A DNA stretch of 64,000 bases from Flavobacterium terrisoli. Lineage in GTDB: Bacteria > Bacteroidota > Bacteroidia > Flavobacteriales > Flavobacteriaceae. Made by a program: the position numbers and the translations under genes. The stretch is from NCBI RefSeq assembly GCF_030167905.1, contig NZ_JARGNA010000002.1, positions 310,001-374,000 of the forward strand, in the 5' to 3' direction. The notes below the pieces were generated by a model. That model was not told the origin of the DNA. It saw only the letters and a list, made by a program, of their open reading frames with translations, and did not search any database. Positions 35,253 to 43,791 of the stretch are shown one piece after another; the stretch's first letter is position 1; every line of letters starts with the position of its first letter.

Positions 35253-37658
35253 ATGTATAAAAAATTATTTCTATCAATACCCCTTTTACTCTGTTTTGTG
35301 TTTTCAAATGCACAGAAAAAAATCAATTTTGACGAAGGCTGGAAGTTTCATTTTGGTCATGCAGCCAATCCTGATAAGGATTTCAATTACAGTACAGCCA
35401 CGATTTTCTCTAAATCCGGTGGCGCTGCTAAAACGGCAATTGATCCAAAATTTATCGACAGTACTTGGACTAATGTAAACTTACCACACGACTGGGCTGT
35501 GGAATTACCTTTTGAATATTCTCCGAGTTTCGATGTAGAATCACACGGTTACAAACCGGTTGGCGGATTATATCCGGAAACCAGCATTGGTTGGTACCGC
35601 AAACATTTCACAGTAGATAAAAAAGAGGCAAATGAGCGATTCCAAATCCAATTTGACGGTATTTTCAGAAACGCATCTATTTGGATTAATGGTTTTTTCG
35701 TGGGCACGAATATGAGCGGCTATGTCGGTGCTTCTTATGATATTACTGACTATATGAATTTCGACAAGGAAAATGTAATCGTCGTAAGAGTCGATGCTAC
35801 GCAATATGAAGGCTGGTTCTACGAAGGCGCCGGAATTTACCGCCACGTTTGGTTAAACCAATACAACAACTTATTCATTCCTGAAGGTGGATTATACGTC
35901 TTTCCCAAAGTAAAAGGCAAAAACGCATCAGTCAATATTGAAACTACGGTTGAAAATAAAAACCTGAATCCTTCGCAATGCATTGTTTATTCCTATATCA
36001 CTGATAGAAATGGAAAAATATTGGCCAAAACCGGCGAACAAAAATTATCGCTTGCAGTGAATGGTAAATCTACAATTAAACAAAAACTGAATGTAAACAA
36101 TGTCCGCTTATGGGATTTGGACAATCCATATTTGTACAAAGCATTTTCTGTCGTGAAACAAAATGGTGAAATTGTCTATCAAACCAAAACCCGATTTGGC
36201 GTCAGAAGTGTGAGATTTGATGCCAAAGACGGTTTCTTTTTAAATGGAAAACACCTCAAAATACAAGGCACAAACAACCATCAGGATCATGCCGGAATTG
36301 GTAGTGCGTTACCCGATTATATGCAATATTACCGCATCAAATTATTAAAAAAATTAGGTTCGAATGCTTACCGTGCGAGTCACAATGCACCAACTAAAGA
36401 ACTTTTGGAAGCTTGCGACAGTTTGGGAATGTTGGTTTTAAACGAACAACGATTACTCAACAGCAGTCCGGAATATATGGACCAATTCGAAAGACTAATT
36501 CTAAGAGACAGAAATCATCCTTCTGTATTTCTTTGGTCTATTGGAAACGAGGAAGGCTGGATTCAAAAAACCGAACACGGTAAAAAAATTGCACAAACGC
36601 TTTTGGCCAAACAAAAAGAACTCGATCCTTCAAGAACCAGCACTTATGCCGCTGATATGGGTAATGAATTTAATGGTGTAAACGAAGTAATTCCGATTCG
36701 CGGTTTTAATTACCGCCAATTTGCAGTTGCCGATTACCACAGAGACCATCCGAATCAGCCTTTGCTGGGAACCGAAATGGGAAGTACCGTTACCACTCGC
36801 GGGATTTATGAAAAAGACGAAATCAGGGCTTATGTTCCCGATCAGGACATCACCGCGCCATGGTGGGCAAGCAAAGCCGAAGACTGGTGGAAACTCGCCG
36901 CTGAAAACGACTATTGGTTGGGCGGGTTTGTCTGGACAGGTTTTGATTATCGCGGCGAACCAACGCCTTATAAATGGCCGAATGTGAGTTCGCACTTCGG
37001 AATTATAGATGTTTGCGGTTTCCCGAAAAACATTTACTATTACTATCAAAGTTGGTGGACCAACGAAGACGTTTTACACATTTCTCCACATTGGAACTGG
37101 CCGGAAAAAGTAGGTAAACCAATCGATATCTGGGTAAACTCGAATGCCGATGAAGTAGAACTTTTCCTGAACGGCAAAAGTTTGGGCAAAAAAGTAATGC
37201 CAAGAAATAGCCATTTGAACTGGACCGTAAATTACGAACCGGGAACACTGGAAGCCATTGGTTACAAAAAAGGTAAAAAACTGACTTCAAAAATAGAAAC
37301 TACTGGTGTAGCTTACAATGTAGTTTTAACTCCGGACAAAAACTTTTTAACTGCCGACGGAAAAGATGCTACAGTAGTCAATATTTCAATTACTGATGAC
37401 AAAGGACGTGAAGTTCCGGTTGCCGATAACATGGTGAAGTTTTATCTCACCGGCGATGCCAAAATCATTGGCGTAGGCAATGGTGATCCAAGTTCGCACG
37501 AACCGGACAAATGCAAAGACGGCATGTGGCAAAGAAGTGCTTTCAACGGAAAATGCCAAGTAATCATTTTAGCTGGAAAAACAGCTGGTTCAATAAAATT
37601 AGAAGCCAAAGCAAACGGATTAAAATCGGCTTCTGCCACAATAACTTTAGTGAAATAA
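35253..37658 (+). CDS. GH2 family beta-galactosidase, secreted
   Basis: From the ATG at 35253 (MYKKLFLSIPLLL) the protein has 801 residues with a signal peptide (1-20). It has an N-terminal sugar-binding domain (about 25-200), an Ig-like domain and the GH2 TIM barrel (about 325-620). The acid/base Glu is residue 433 (SIGNEEGW) and the nucleophile Glu is residue 508 (LLGTEMGS). C-terminal DUF4982-like and Ig-like domains follow. The likely substrate is galacto-oligosaccharide released by the GH53 enzyme. Its stop codon overlaps the galK start by one base. Confidence 0.92.
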   Translation: MYKKLFLSIPLLLCFVFSNAQKKINFDEGWKFHFGHAANPDKDFNYSTATIFSKSGGAAKTAIDPKFIDSTWTNVNLPHDWAVELPFEYSPSFDVESHGYKPVGGLYPETSIGWYRKHFTVDKKEANERFQIQFDGIFRNASIWINGFFVGTNMSGYVGASYDITDYMNFDKENVIVVRVDATQYEGWFYEGAGIYRHVWLNQYNNLFIPEGGLYVFPKVKGKNASVNIETTVENKNLNPSQCIVYSYITDRNGKILAKTGEQKLSLAVNGKSTIKQKLNVNNVRLWDLDNPYLYKAFSVVKQNGEIVYQTKTRFGVRSVRFDAKDGFFLNGKHLKIQGTNNHQDHAGIGSALPDYMQYYRIKLLKKLGSNAYRASHNAPTKELLEACDSLGMLVLNEQRLLNSSPEYMDQFERLILRDRNHPSVFLWSIGNEEGWIQKTEHGKKIAQTLLAKQKELDPSRTSTYAADMGNEFNGVNEVIPIRGFNYRQFAVADYHRDHPNQPLLGTEMGSTVTTRGIYEKDEIRAYVPDQDITAPWWASKAEDWWKLAAENDYWLGGFVWTGFDYRGEPTPYKWPNVSSHFGIIDVCGFPKNIYYYYQSWWTNEDVLHISPHWNWPEKVGKPIDIWVNSNADEVELFLNGKSLGKKVMPRNSHLNWTVNYEPGTLEAIGYKKGKKLTSKIETTGVAYNVVLTPDKNFLTADGKDATVVNISITDDKGREVPVADNMVKFYLTGDAKIIGVGNGDPSSHEPDKCKDGMWQRSAFNGKCQVIILAGKTAGSIKLEAKANGLKSASATITLVK

Positions 37659-38848
37659 TGAAGAAGAAACTCATCCAACATACGACGGAACATTTTGAAA
37701 AAATCCTTCAAAAATTGCCCGAAAACATTTTTCTTTCTCCGGGAAGAATCAATATTATTGGCGAGCACGTGGATTACAACGACGGCTTTGTAATGCCGGC
37801 CGCCATCAACAAATACATTTGTTTTGCCGTTTCCAAAAACAACGATTCGCATTGCACCCTTATTGCCAAAGATCTCAACGAAGCCTTCAAATTTGACTTG
37901 AATAATGAGCTAAAACCCATCGAAAAAATGTGGGCGAATTATATACTGGGCGTTCTACACGAACTTAAAAAAAGAGGTTATAATCTGAACGGATTTGATA
38001 TGGTTTTCAGCAGTACCATTCCAATGGGCGCCGGACTTTCGTCATCCGCGGCATTGGAATGTGGCGTTGGATTTGCGATGAATGAAATGTTTCAATTGGG
38101 TTTAACCAAAGAAGAAATTGCGTTGATTGGTCAGAAATCAGAGCATACCTTTGCCGGTGTAAACTGTGGCATTATGGATCAGTTTGCTTCCGTTTTTGGG
38201 GAGAAAAACAGCGTAATCAAACTCGATTGCAACACTTTGGAATATGAGTATTACAAAGCCGATTTCAAGAAATATTCGCTACTTTTATTGGACAGCAATG
38301 TAAAACACACGCATTTGACTTCGGGTTATAATGTGAGAAGACAGGAAGTCGAAAAAGGATTGGCGATCATAAAAAAGAATTTTCCGAATGTAAAAACCTT
38401 CAGGGATTGCACCGAAGAAATGGTTTTGGAACTCAATGAACAATTGGGCAAAACCATTTTCAAACGCTGTCATTTTGTGGTGAAAGAAATCCAACGCGTC
38501 TTAGATGCCGCGGAAGCTTTGACCATTTCTGATTTCAAAAAACTAGGCCAATTGATGTCGGAAACCCATGAAGGTTTGTCCAAAGAATACGAAGTAAGTT
38601 GTGCCGAAATTGACTTTTTAGTTGATGCCGTGCAACACGAAAAATCGGTTTTAGGTGCACGAATGATGGGCGGCGGATTTGGCGGTTGTTCTATCAATCT
38701 GATTGAAAAAGGAACAGAAAATGACTTAATCGAACGCATATCACAACGATACCGAAACGCCTTTGGCATCGAATTGAAACCTTATAAAGTAAAAATTTCA
38801 AAAGGCACTTCACTTTACAAAACGAACAATGACACCATTCAACAATAA
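37658..38848 (+). CDS. galK: Galactokinase
   Basis: The ATG at 37658 overlaps the previous stop (TAATG) and gives 396 residues. A longer frame back to 37511 lies inside the upstream gene. The galactose motif GRINIIGEHVDY is at 29-40, the ATP motif is PMGAGLSSSAALE, and the third GHMP motif is ARMMGGGFGGCSI. The enzyme makes galactose-1-phosphate in the Leloir pathway. galT overlaps its end by 20 bp, indicating translational coupling. Confidence 0.97.
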   Translation: MKKKLIQHTTEHFEKILQKLPENIFLSPGRINIIGEHVDYNDGFVMPAAINKYICFAVSKNNDSHCTLIAKDLNEAFKFDLNNELKPIEKMWANYILGVLHELKKRGYNLNGFDMVFSSTIPMGAGLSSSAALECGVGFAMNEMFQLGLTKEEIALIGQKSEHTFAGVNCGIMDQFASVFGEKNSVIKLDCNTLEYEYYKADFKKYSLLLLDSNVKHTHLTSGYNVRRQEVEKGLAIIKKNFPNVKTFRDCTEEMVLELNEQLGKTIFKRCHFVVKEIQRVLDAAEALTISDFKKLGQLMSETHEGLSKEYEVSCAEIDFLVDAVQHEKSVLGARMMGGGFGGCSINLIEKGTENDLIERISQRYRNAFGIELKPYKVKISKGTSLYKTNNDTIQQ

Positions 38849-39881
38849 CGAACATCCACACCGAAGATACAATCCTTTGCTTGACGAATGGATATTGGTT
38901 TCACCACATCGCGCCAAGCGTCCGTGGCAAGGCCAAAAAGAAACGGTTCATGAAGACAATCGTCCAGAACACGACAAGGATTGCTATTTGTGCGCGGGAA
39001 ATGTTCGTGCCAATGGCGTAAAAAATCCCGATTACACCGATTGCTATGCCTTTGAAAATGACTTTTCGGCTTTGCTTCAGGAAGAAGTCAATTTTGAAGG
39101 CAAAACACAATCTTTATTCCAATTAAAACCGGAACGCGGCATCAACAAAGTCGTTTGCTTTTCGCCAAAACACAATCTGACTTTACCTGAGATGGAAGTA
39201 GAAGCCATCGAAAAAGTAGTCCAAACCTGGGCCGCACAATACATCGAGCTGGGCAGTCATGATTACATCAATTACGTTCAGATTTTTGAAAATAAAGGAA
39301 GCGTTATGGGTTGCAGCAATCCGCATCCGCATGGACAAATTTGGGCGCAATCCTCGTTACCAACCCAAGTGGAAAGAACGCAAAAAAACCTTCGCGCCTA
39401 TTACGAAAAAAACAAAACAAGTTTACTGAAAGACTATCTGGACGAAGAACTCAAAAAAGAAGAGCGCATCGTTTTGGAAAACGAACATTTTGTGGTTTTG
39501 GTTCCTTTTTGGGCCACTTGGCCTTATGAAACCATGATTATCAGCAAACGCCATTTTGGGAATATCATCGCGATGAGCAATGAAGAAACCAAGGCTTTTG
39601 CAGAAATTATCAAAGGTATTACCGTGAAATACGACAATCTTTTTGAAACGTCTTTCCCCTATTCTGCCGGAATTCACCAAGCACCAACCGATAGGGTTTC
39701 GCATCCGGAATGGCATTTTCACATGCATTTTTACCCACCATTGTTGCGCAGTGCGACTGTAAAGAAATTCATGGTAGGCTACGAAATGCTGGGCGAAGCA
39801 CAACGCGACATTTCACCCGAACAGAGTGCCAAAATTTTAAGAGACTTACCAAATACGCATTACAAAACTAAAACCAACTAA
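38829..39881 (+). CDS. galT: Galactose-1-phosphate uridylyltransferase
   Basis: This 350-residue enzyme exchanges UMP between UDP-glucose and galactose-1-phosphate. The zinc Cys pair is DCYLC (52 and 55). The active-site HPH is at 166-168 (SNPHPHGQIWA), with the second His as nucleophile. GIHQAPTDRVSHPEWHFHMHFYP is near the C-terminus. It lies between galK (20-bp overlap) and the symporter (1 bp gap). The epimerase that completes the pathway (galE) is not in the window. Confidence 0.97.
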   Translation: MTPFNNNEHPHRRYNPLLDEWILVSPHRAKRPWQGQKETVHEDNRPEHDKDCYLCAGNVRANGVKNPDYTDCYAFENDFSALLQEEVNFEGKTQSLFQLKPERGINKVVCFSPKHNLTLPEMEVEAIEKVVQTWAAQYIELGSHDYINYVQIFENKGSVMGCSNPHPHGQIWAQSSLPTQVERTQKNLRAYYEKNKTSLLKDYLDEELKKEERIVLENEHFVVLVPFWATWPYETMIISKRHFGNIIAMSNEETKAFAEIIKGITVKYDNLFETSFPYSAGIHQAPTDRVSHPEWHFHMHFYPPLLRSATVKKFMVGYEMLGEAQRDISPEQSAKILRDLPNTHYKTKTN

Positions 39882-39882
39882 T

Positions 39883-41553
39883 ATGCAAACCCTAGCCACC
39901 CAAGATTATATTGTTTTCTTGCTTTATTTCGTCATTATTGTCGGATATGGATTTTGGATTTACAACCGAAAAAAGAAAGCCCAAACCAGCAGTAACGATT
40001 ATTTCCTGGCTGAAGGTTCGCTGACTTGGTGGGCGATTGGCGCTTCATTGATTGCGAGTAATATCAGTGCGGAACAGTTTATCGGAATGAGCGGCAGTGG
40101 TTTCAAAATGGGATTGGCTATTGCCACTTACGAATGGATGTCGGCAGCCACATTGATTATCGTTGCTATTTTCTTTATGCCGGTGTATCTAAAGAACAAA
40201 ATCTTCACGATGCCGCAATACCTGAACAAACGCTACAACAGTAATGTGGCGATGATTATGGCGGTGTTTTGGTTGTTGCTTTATGTAATAGTCAATCTAA
40301 CCTCAATCCTTTATTTGGGCGCGTTGGCGATTAGCAGCATTTCTGGTTTGAACATTACATTCTGTATGATCTTCTTGGCATTTTTTGCCATGATGATTAC
40401 GTTGGGCGGCATGAAAGTAATTGGTTATACCGATGTAATCCAGGTGTTCTTTTTGATTTTAGGTGGATTGGTCACGACTTATTTGGCGTTGAATTTAGTC
40501 GCGGATGAATTTGGTTCCAGCGGTGTTTTTAATGGGTTTAGGCTTATGCAGGAAAAAGCGGGTGATCATTTTCACATGATTTTTGACAAGTCGAATGAGA
40601 ATTATATGGCTTTACCGGGATGGTCTGTTTTGATTGGCGGTATGTTGATTATCAATCTGAATTATTGGGGTTGCAACCAATACATCACGCAGAGAGCTTT
40701 GGGCGCCGATTTAAAGACGGCCCGTAGCGGAATCTTGTTCGCGGCTTTCTTAAAACTTTTAATGCCTGTAATCGTCGTTTTACCGGGAATTGCCGCATTT
40801 GTATTATATCAAAACGGTCACTTCCAAAACGAAATGCTACAAAACGGGAGTGTGAATCCCGACAGGGCTTATCCTATTTTATTGAACTTATTACCGGTTG
40901 GGCTAAAAGGATTGTCATTTGCGGCTTTAACTGCTGCAGTTGTCGCATCCTTAGCCGGAAAAGCCAACAGTATTGCTACTATTTTTACGCTTGATATCTA
41001 CAAGGAAAAAATCAATGTAGAAGCGAGCGAAAAGAAATTGGTGAAAATCGGAAAGATGACCATACTTACCGCAATGATAATCGCTCTGGTGATTGCTCCG
41101 TTTTTAGGCATTGATAAAAAAGGTGGTTTTCAATTTATTCAGGAATGGACCGGTTTAGTAAGTCCTGGCGTTTTTGCGATGTTCATTCTTGGCTTCTTCT
41201 GGAAGAAAACCACTTCGAATGCGGCTTTATTTGCCATGATTGGTGGATTATCCCTTTCCATTCTTTTTACTGTAATGCCTGCATTTGTCGATTTATCATT
41301 CCTAAACCCGATGGGATTTGCAGTACCAAATGCTGAAGGTGTTTATGAGATTCCGTTTATTGACCGCATGGGATTTGTCTTTGCGCTTTGTATCATTGGA
41401 ATGTACTTTATCAGTACCTATGAAAACAAAAAAGGGATTCAACCAAATGGTTTGGAGGTAGATAAAACGATGTTCAGAATGTCACCGGGATTTGTCGTTG
41501 GGTCGCTGGTAATTGTATTTATTTTGACCGCTTTGTATACGATATTCTGGTAG
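39883..41553 (+). CDS. Sodium:sugar symporter (SSS family)
   Basis: This 556-residue inner-membrane transporter has about 14 helices. SSS-family features are clear: LAEGSLTWWAIGASLIASNISAEQFIGMSGSG near the N-terminus and GLKGLSFAALTAAVVASLAGKANSIATIFTLDIY in the middle. It resembles the bacterial SGLT-type galactose/glucose transporters. As the last gene of the operon it likely imports galactose or a short galactoside. The exact sugar is inferred from context. Confidence 0.92.
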   Translation: MQTLATQDYIVFLLYFVIIVGYGFWIYNRKKKAQTSSNDYFLAEGSLTWWAIGASLIASNISAEQFIGMSGSGFKMGLAIATYEWMSAATLIIVAIFFMPVYLKNKIFTMPQYLNKRYNSNVAMIMAVFWLLLYVIVNLTSILYLGALAISSISGLNITFCMIFLAFFAMMITLGGMKVIGYTDVIQVFFLILGGLVTTYLALNLVADEFGSSGVFNGFRLMQEKAGDHFHMIFDKSNENYMALPGWSVLIGGMLIINLNYWGCNQYITQRALGADLKTARSGILFAAFLKLLMPVIVVLPGIAAFVLYQNGHFQNEMLQNGSVNPDRAYPILLNLLPVGLKGLSFAALTAAVVASLAGKANSIATIFTLDIYKEKINVEASEKKLVKIGKMTILTAMIIALVIAPFLGIDKKGGFQFIQEWTGLVSPGVFAMFILGFFWKKTTSNAALFAMIGGLSLSILFTVMPAFVDLSFLNPMGFAVPNAEGVYEIPFIDRMGFVFALCIIGMYFISTYENKKGIQPNGLEVDKTMFRMSPGFVVGSLVIVFILTALYTIFW

Positions 41554-41556
41554 GCA

Positions 41557-42357
41557 TTAATGTTTGTGATTGAGCATTTTGCTCACATGCTCAAACAGTT
41601 CCGGGAATTGCGTTCTAAATTCATTGGGCGTTTCAAAATAATGCTCAATGATAACCGAAATGAATTCATACTGATTGGTGAAAGCATAAATTCTGAAATA
41701 GTCCGAATCGATTAATCTTTGTCGGTTGGGCGGATGATTTACTTCTTTATACAATCGTTTGTAATGCTTTCGGAAAACCAAAGAACTGCCGTCATTACCA
41801 CGCAGGCTGTGAAGATGTACCACATGGGAAAACTCATGAATGCCTAGATTTAAGTTGTCATTGTTTATTTCGAATCCTGTTACAAAATCTTTCCAGGAAA
41901 AAACAACCGCTTTCAATCTCGGGTTGAATTCTCCTTTGTGGTATTCATCGCTTTGACTGGAACGATATTCTCCAGGATAAATGATTATTTTGTCAAATGA
42001 ATTAATCAGGTAATGTCTCATTCCAAAGGTCAGCATCACATAAGTTCCGGCAACCAAGGTCTGAACTTCTCTGTTGATTAGGAAATTTTCCCTTGGGATA
42101 AGTTGATAGGTTTCCTTAAAACTACTTAGGCGATGATGGAAATAAATCTTTTCCTTTTCTGAAAGTTTTTGATAGAAAGGAAAATTCTGCCTGAGAAAAA
42201 ATTCCTCTTCCGGAGCTATCTTTTTGGGATTGAAATACAAATGGACAAAAAGTGGCTTTTGAAAAATCGCAATTGAAATATCATCCAGTAAACTCATGAT
42301 AAACATGAAGAAGTAAAGAAAAGCTGCTCCCAGCACAAATAACATGATAACTTCCAT
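41557..42357 (-). CDS. MtfA-like zinc-dependent peptidase
   Basis: The 266-residue protein has an N-terminal membrane helix (about 5-25) and the MtfA/DUF980 fold. The zinc motif HEFSH is at 174-178 (GIHEFSHVVH), and a downstream Glu lies in EFISVIIEHYFETP. In E. coli MtfA is a cytosolic aminopeptidase that binds the regulator Mlc, linking it to sugar uptake. That role cannot be assumed here. Unlike E. coli MtfA, this one carries a membrane anchor. It is convergent with the symporter gene (3 bp apart). Confidence 0.85.
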   Translation of the reverse strand: MEVIMLFVLGAAFLYFFMFIMSLLDDISIAIFQKPLFVHLYFNPKKIAPEEEFFLRQNFPFYQKLSEKEKIYFHHRLSSFKETYQLIPRENFLINREVQTLVAGTYVMLTFGMRHYLINSFDKIIIYPGEYRSSQSDEYHKGEFNPRLKAVVFSWKDFVTGFEINNDNLNLGIHEFSHVVHLHSLRGNDGSSLVFRKHYKRLYKEVNHPPNRQRLIDSDYFRIYAFTNQYEFISVIIEHYFETPNEFRTQFPELFEHVSKMLNHKH

Positions 42358-42468
42358 TGGCTAAAGATATAAAAAAAGTGAACGATTACTTGAGCTTAAT
42401 GAAGTACTGAAGATTCTTATTTCAACGAATAAGATTTTTTTTTTACTTTTATCAAAACTTACAACACT

Positions 42469-42921
42469 ATGAAGAAATTAATATCATTATCGTTTCTATT
42501 CCTTGTCTTTGCAGCCAATGCCCAAATAAAGGTTGCCAAGGCTGAAGCAAAACCAATCGTTATCGGTAAAGTGGGAACACCAACTTTGAGTACCGTGGAA
42601 CTTACGAAAACCGGTGATTTGGTCACCTTTAAATACCAGAACTACAACAAACCCGGATTTGCTGAATTCAAAACCTTCAGTTTTAAGGATATCGATGGCG
42701 CTCTGGAAGGATTCTATACGGTCATCAACGATGGCTTTACGTCTTTACCGAAAGAAGACATTAAGATAGAATTGCCTAATGAAACTGTGAGCCTTCAGTA
42801 TAAAAAAGAGATGAATATGGCTACCGTGAAAATGAAGATCAGTTATAACAATGGAGAAGAAGGAGGAATAACGGTATGGTTAAGCAAAAAGAATATTGAT
42901 AAATTATTCAACAAGCTATAA
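42469..42921 (+). CDS. Hypothetical secreted protein
   Basis: The 150-residue product has a signal peptide (MKKLISLSFLFLVFAANAQ). The mature part is a compact alpha/beta domain with several charged strands (TVELTKTGDLVTFKYQN, SLQYKKEMNMATVKMKISY). I recognise no family; it is probably periplasmic. It stands alone, ended by a 28-bp perfect palindrome terminator. Confidence 0.65.
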   Translation: MKKLISLSFLFLVFAANAQIKVAKAEAKPIVIGKVGTPTLSTVELTKTGDLVTFKYQNYNKPGFAEFKTFSFKDIDGALEGFYTVINDGFTSLPKEDIKIELPNETVSLQYKKEMNMATVKMKISYNNGEEGGITVWLSKKNIDKLFNKL

Positions 42922-42941
42922 ATTTGCGTTAGGTTTAAATT

Positions 42942-42969
42942 AAAAAAGCACTCCATGGAGTGCTTTTTT
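42942..42969. terminator. Bidirectional terminator, perfect palindrome
   Basis: Six A, GCACTCCATGGAGTGC and six T form a perfect 28-bp palindrome. It can end both the 42469 gene and the tRNA on the other strand. Confidence 0.85.
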
Positions 42970-42975
42970 AATTTG

Positions 42976-43049
42976 TGACCCTGAAAGGAGTCGAACCTTC
43001 AACCGCTGGAGCCGAAATCCAGTGCTCTATCCAATTGAGCTACAGAGCC
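42976..43049 (-). tRNA. tRNA-Arg, anticodon TCG
   Basis: Read on the minus strand, this 74-nt RNA folds as a full cloverleaf. The acceptor stem is GGCTCTG with CAGGGTC, and TA occupies positions 8-9. The D-arm is GCTC..GAGC. The anticodon stem CTGGA/TCCAG holds the loop TTTCGGC, giving anticodon TCG. The T-arm contains GGTTCGACTCC. The discriminator is A and CCA is not encoded, as usual for Bacteroidota. It would read CGN arginine codons, mainly CGA and CGG. Confidence 0.95.
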
Positions 43050-43060
43050 ATTTTTAGATG

Positions 43061-43132
43061 GTTAGACTACTTAGATTTTTAGATTAATTAGTTAGATAAA
43101 TCTAAGACATCTAACTTTCTAAGTAGTCTAAC
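43061..43132. repeat. Low-complexity inverted repeat 2
   Basis: A perfect 15-bp inverted repeat (GTTAGACTACTTAGA at 43061-43075, TCTAAGTAGTCTAAC at 43118-43132) encloses a nested AGTTAGAT/ATCTAACT pair. The whole 72 bp is made of TTAGA/TCTAA-type words. It lies between the tRNA and yqeY. There is no T-run. It belongs to the same class as the elements at 9046 and 51720. Confidence 0.6.
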
Positions 43133-43140
43133 AATCTGAA

Positions 43141-43590
43141 TTATGCCAATAATTTTTTAACAATAGTCGAAATGGTTTTTCCATCGGTTTTACCGGCTAA
43201 GGCTGCTGACGCTTTCCCCATAACCTGACCCATCGATGCCATTCCTGAAAAACCACCTTCAGCGATGATTGCAGCCACAGCAGTTTCAACTTCTGCCTCT
43301 GACAATTGTGCCGGAAGGAATTTTTCGATAACCGCTACTTGTGCCAATTCAGGCTCAGCTAAGTCGGCACGGTTTTGTTCGGTATAAATATTAGCGCTGT
43401 CTTTTCTTTGTTTTACCAAACGTTGCAATAATTTGATTTCATCATCCGCAGACAAGGTATCGCTGGCACCGGCTTCGGTTTTGGCTAAAATAATTCCCGA
43501 TTTGATGGCTCTCAACGCTTCTAAAGCGACCGTGTCTTTGGCTCTCATGGCGTTTTTCATTTCGTCCATGATTTGTGTTTCTAAACTCAT
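43141..43590 (-). CDS. GatB/YqeY domain protein
   Basis: This 149-residue protein matches the YqeY family: MSLETQIMDEMKNAMRAKD, ALRAIKSGIILAKTE, LVKQRKDSANIYTEQNR, EKFLPAQLSEAEV and MGQVMGKASAALAGKTDG. The domain is related to the tRNA-binding tail of the GatB amidotransferase subunit. Its own function is uncertain. It lies downstream of ftsZ on the same strand but is separated by a terminator and a repeat element, so it is probably transcribed separately. Confidence 0.93.
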   Translation of the reverse strand: MSLETQIMDEMKNAMRAKDTVALEALRAIKSGIILAKTEAGASDTLSADDEIKLLQRLVKQRKDSANIYTEQNRADLAEPELAQVAVIEKFLPAQLSEAEVETAVAAIIAEGGFSGMASMGQVMGKASAALAGKTDGKTISTIVKKLLA

Positions 43591-43628
43591 TGTATTATGG
43601 TTTTAAATTTTGAACTATGGTTTGCTTT

Positions 43629-43714
43629 TAGCCCTGATAGCAGCAAGCTACCCTGTAGCGCGGATAGCAGGAAAATGGATTACTGAAACAACCCAAACTT
43701 TCCGCTCCCAAAAA
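43629..43714. repeat. Dispersed AGCCCTGAT repeat element, copy B
   Basis: This roughly 86-bp element starts TAGCCCTGATAGCAGC and ends CCGCTCCCAAAA. It shares conserved words in the same order and orientation with 4754-4834. It carries a GCTAC/GTAGC hairpin (43647-43659) and an outer GCGGA/TCCGC pair. It lies between ftsZ and yqeY. Confidence 0.6.
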
Positions 43715-43728
43715 AGCACTGCGAAGTT

Positions 43729-43767
43729 AAAAAAAATAACCCGAAAATCTCAGTGAAATTTTCGGGT
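43729..43767 (-). terminator. Terminator after ftsZ
   Basis: On the minus strand, ACCCGAAAAT and ATTTTCGGGT form a 10-bp hairpin followed by a run of eight T. It ends the division and cell-wall cluster. Confidence 0.88.
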
Positions 43768-43791
43768 CATCAGATTAGAAAAAATGGCAGA

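Noticed and set aside
37511..37657. Upstream extension of the galK frame
   Set aside because: It is inside the GH2 gene in another frame; galK motifs start at the ATG at 37658.
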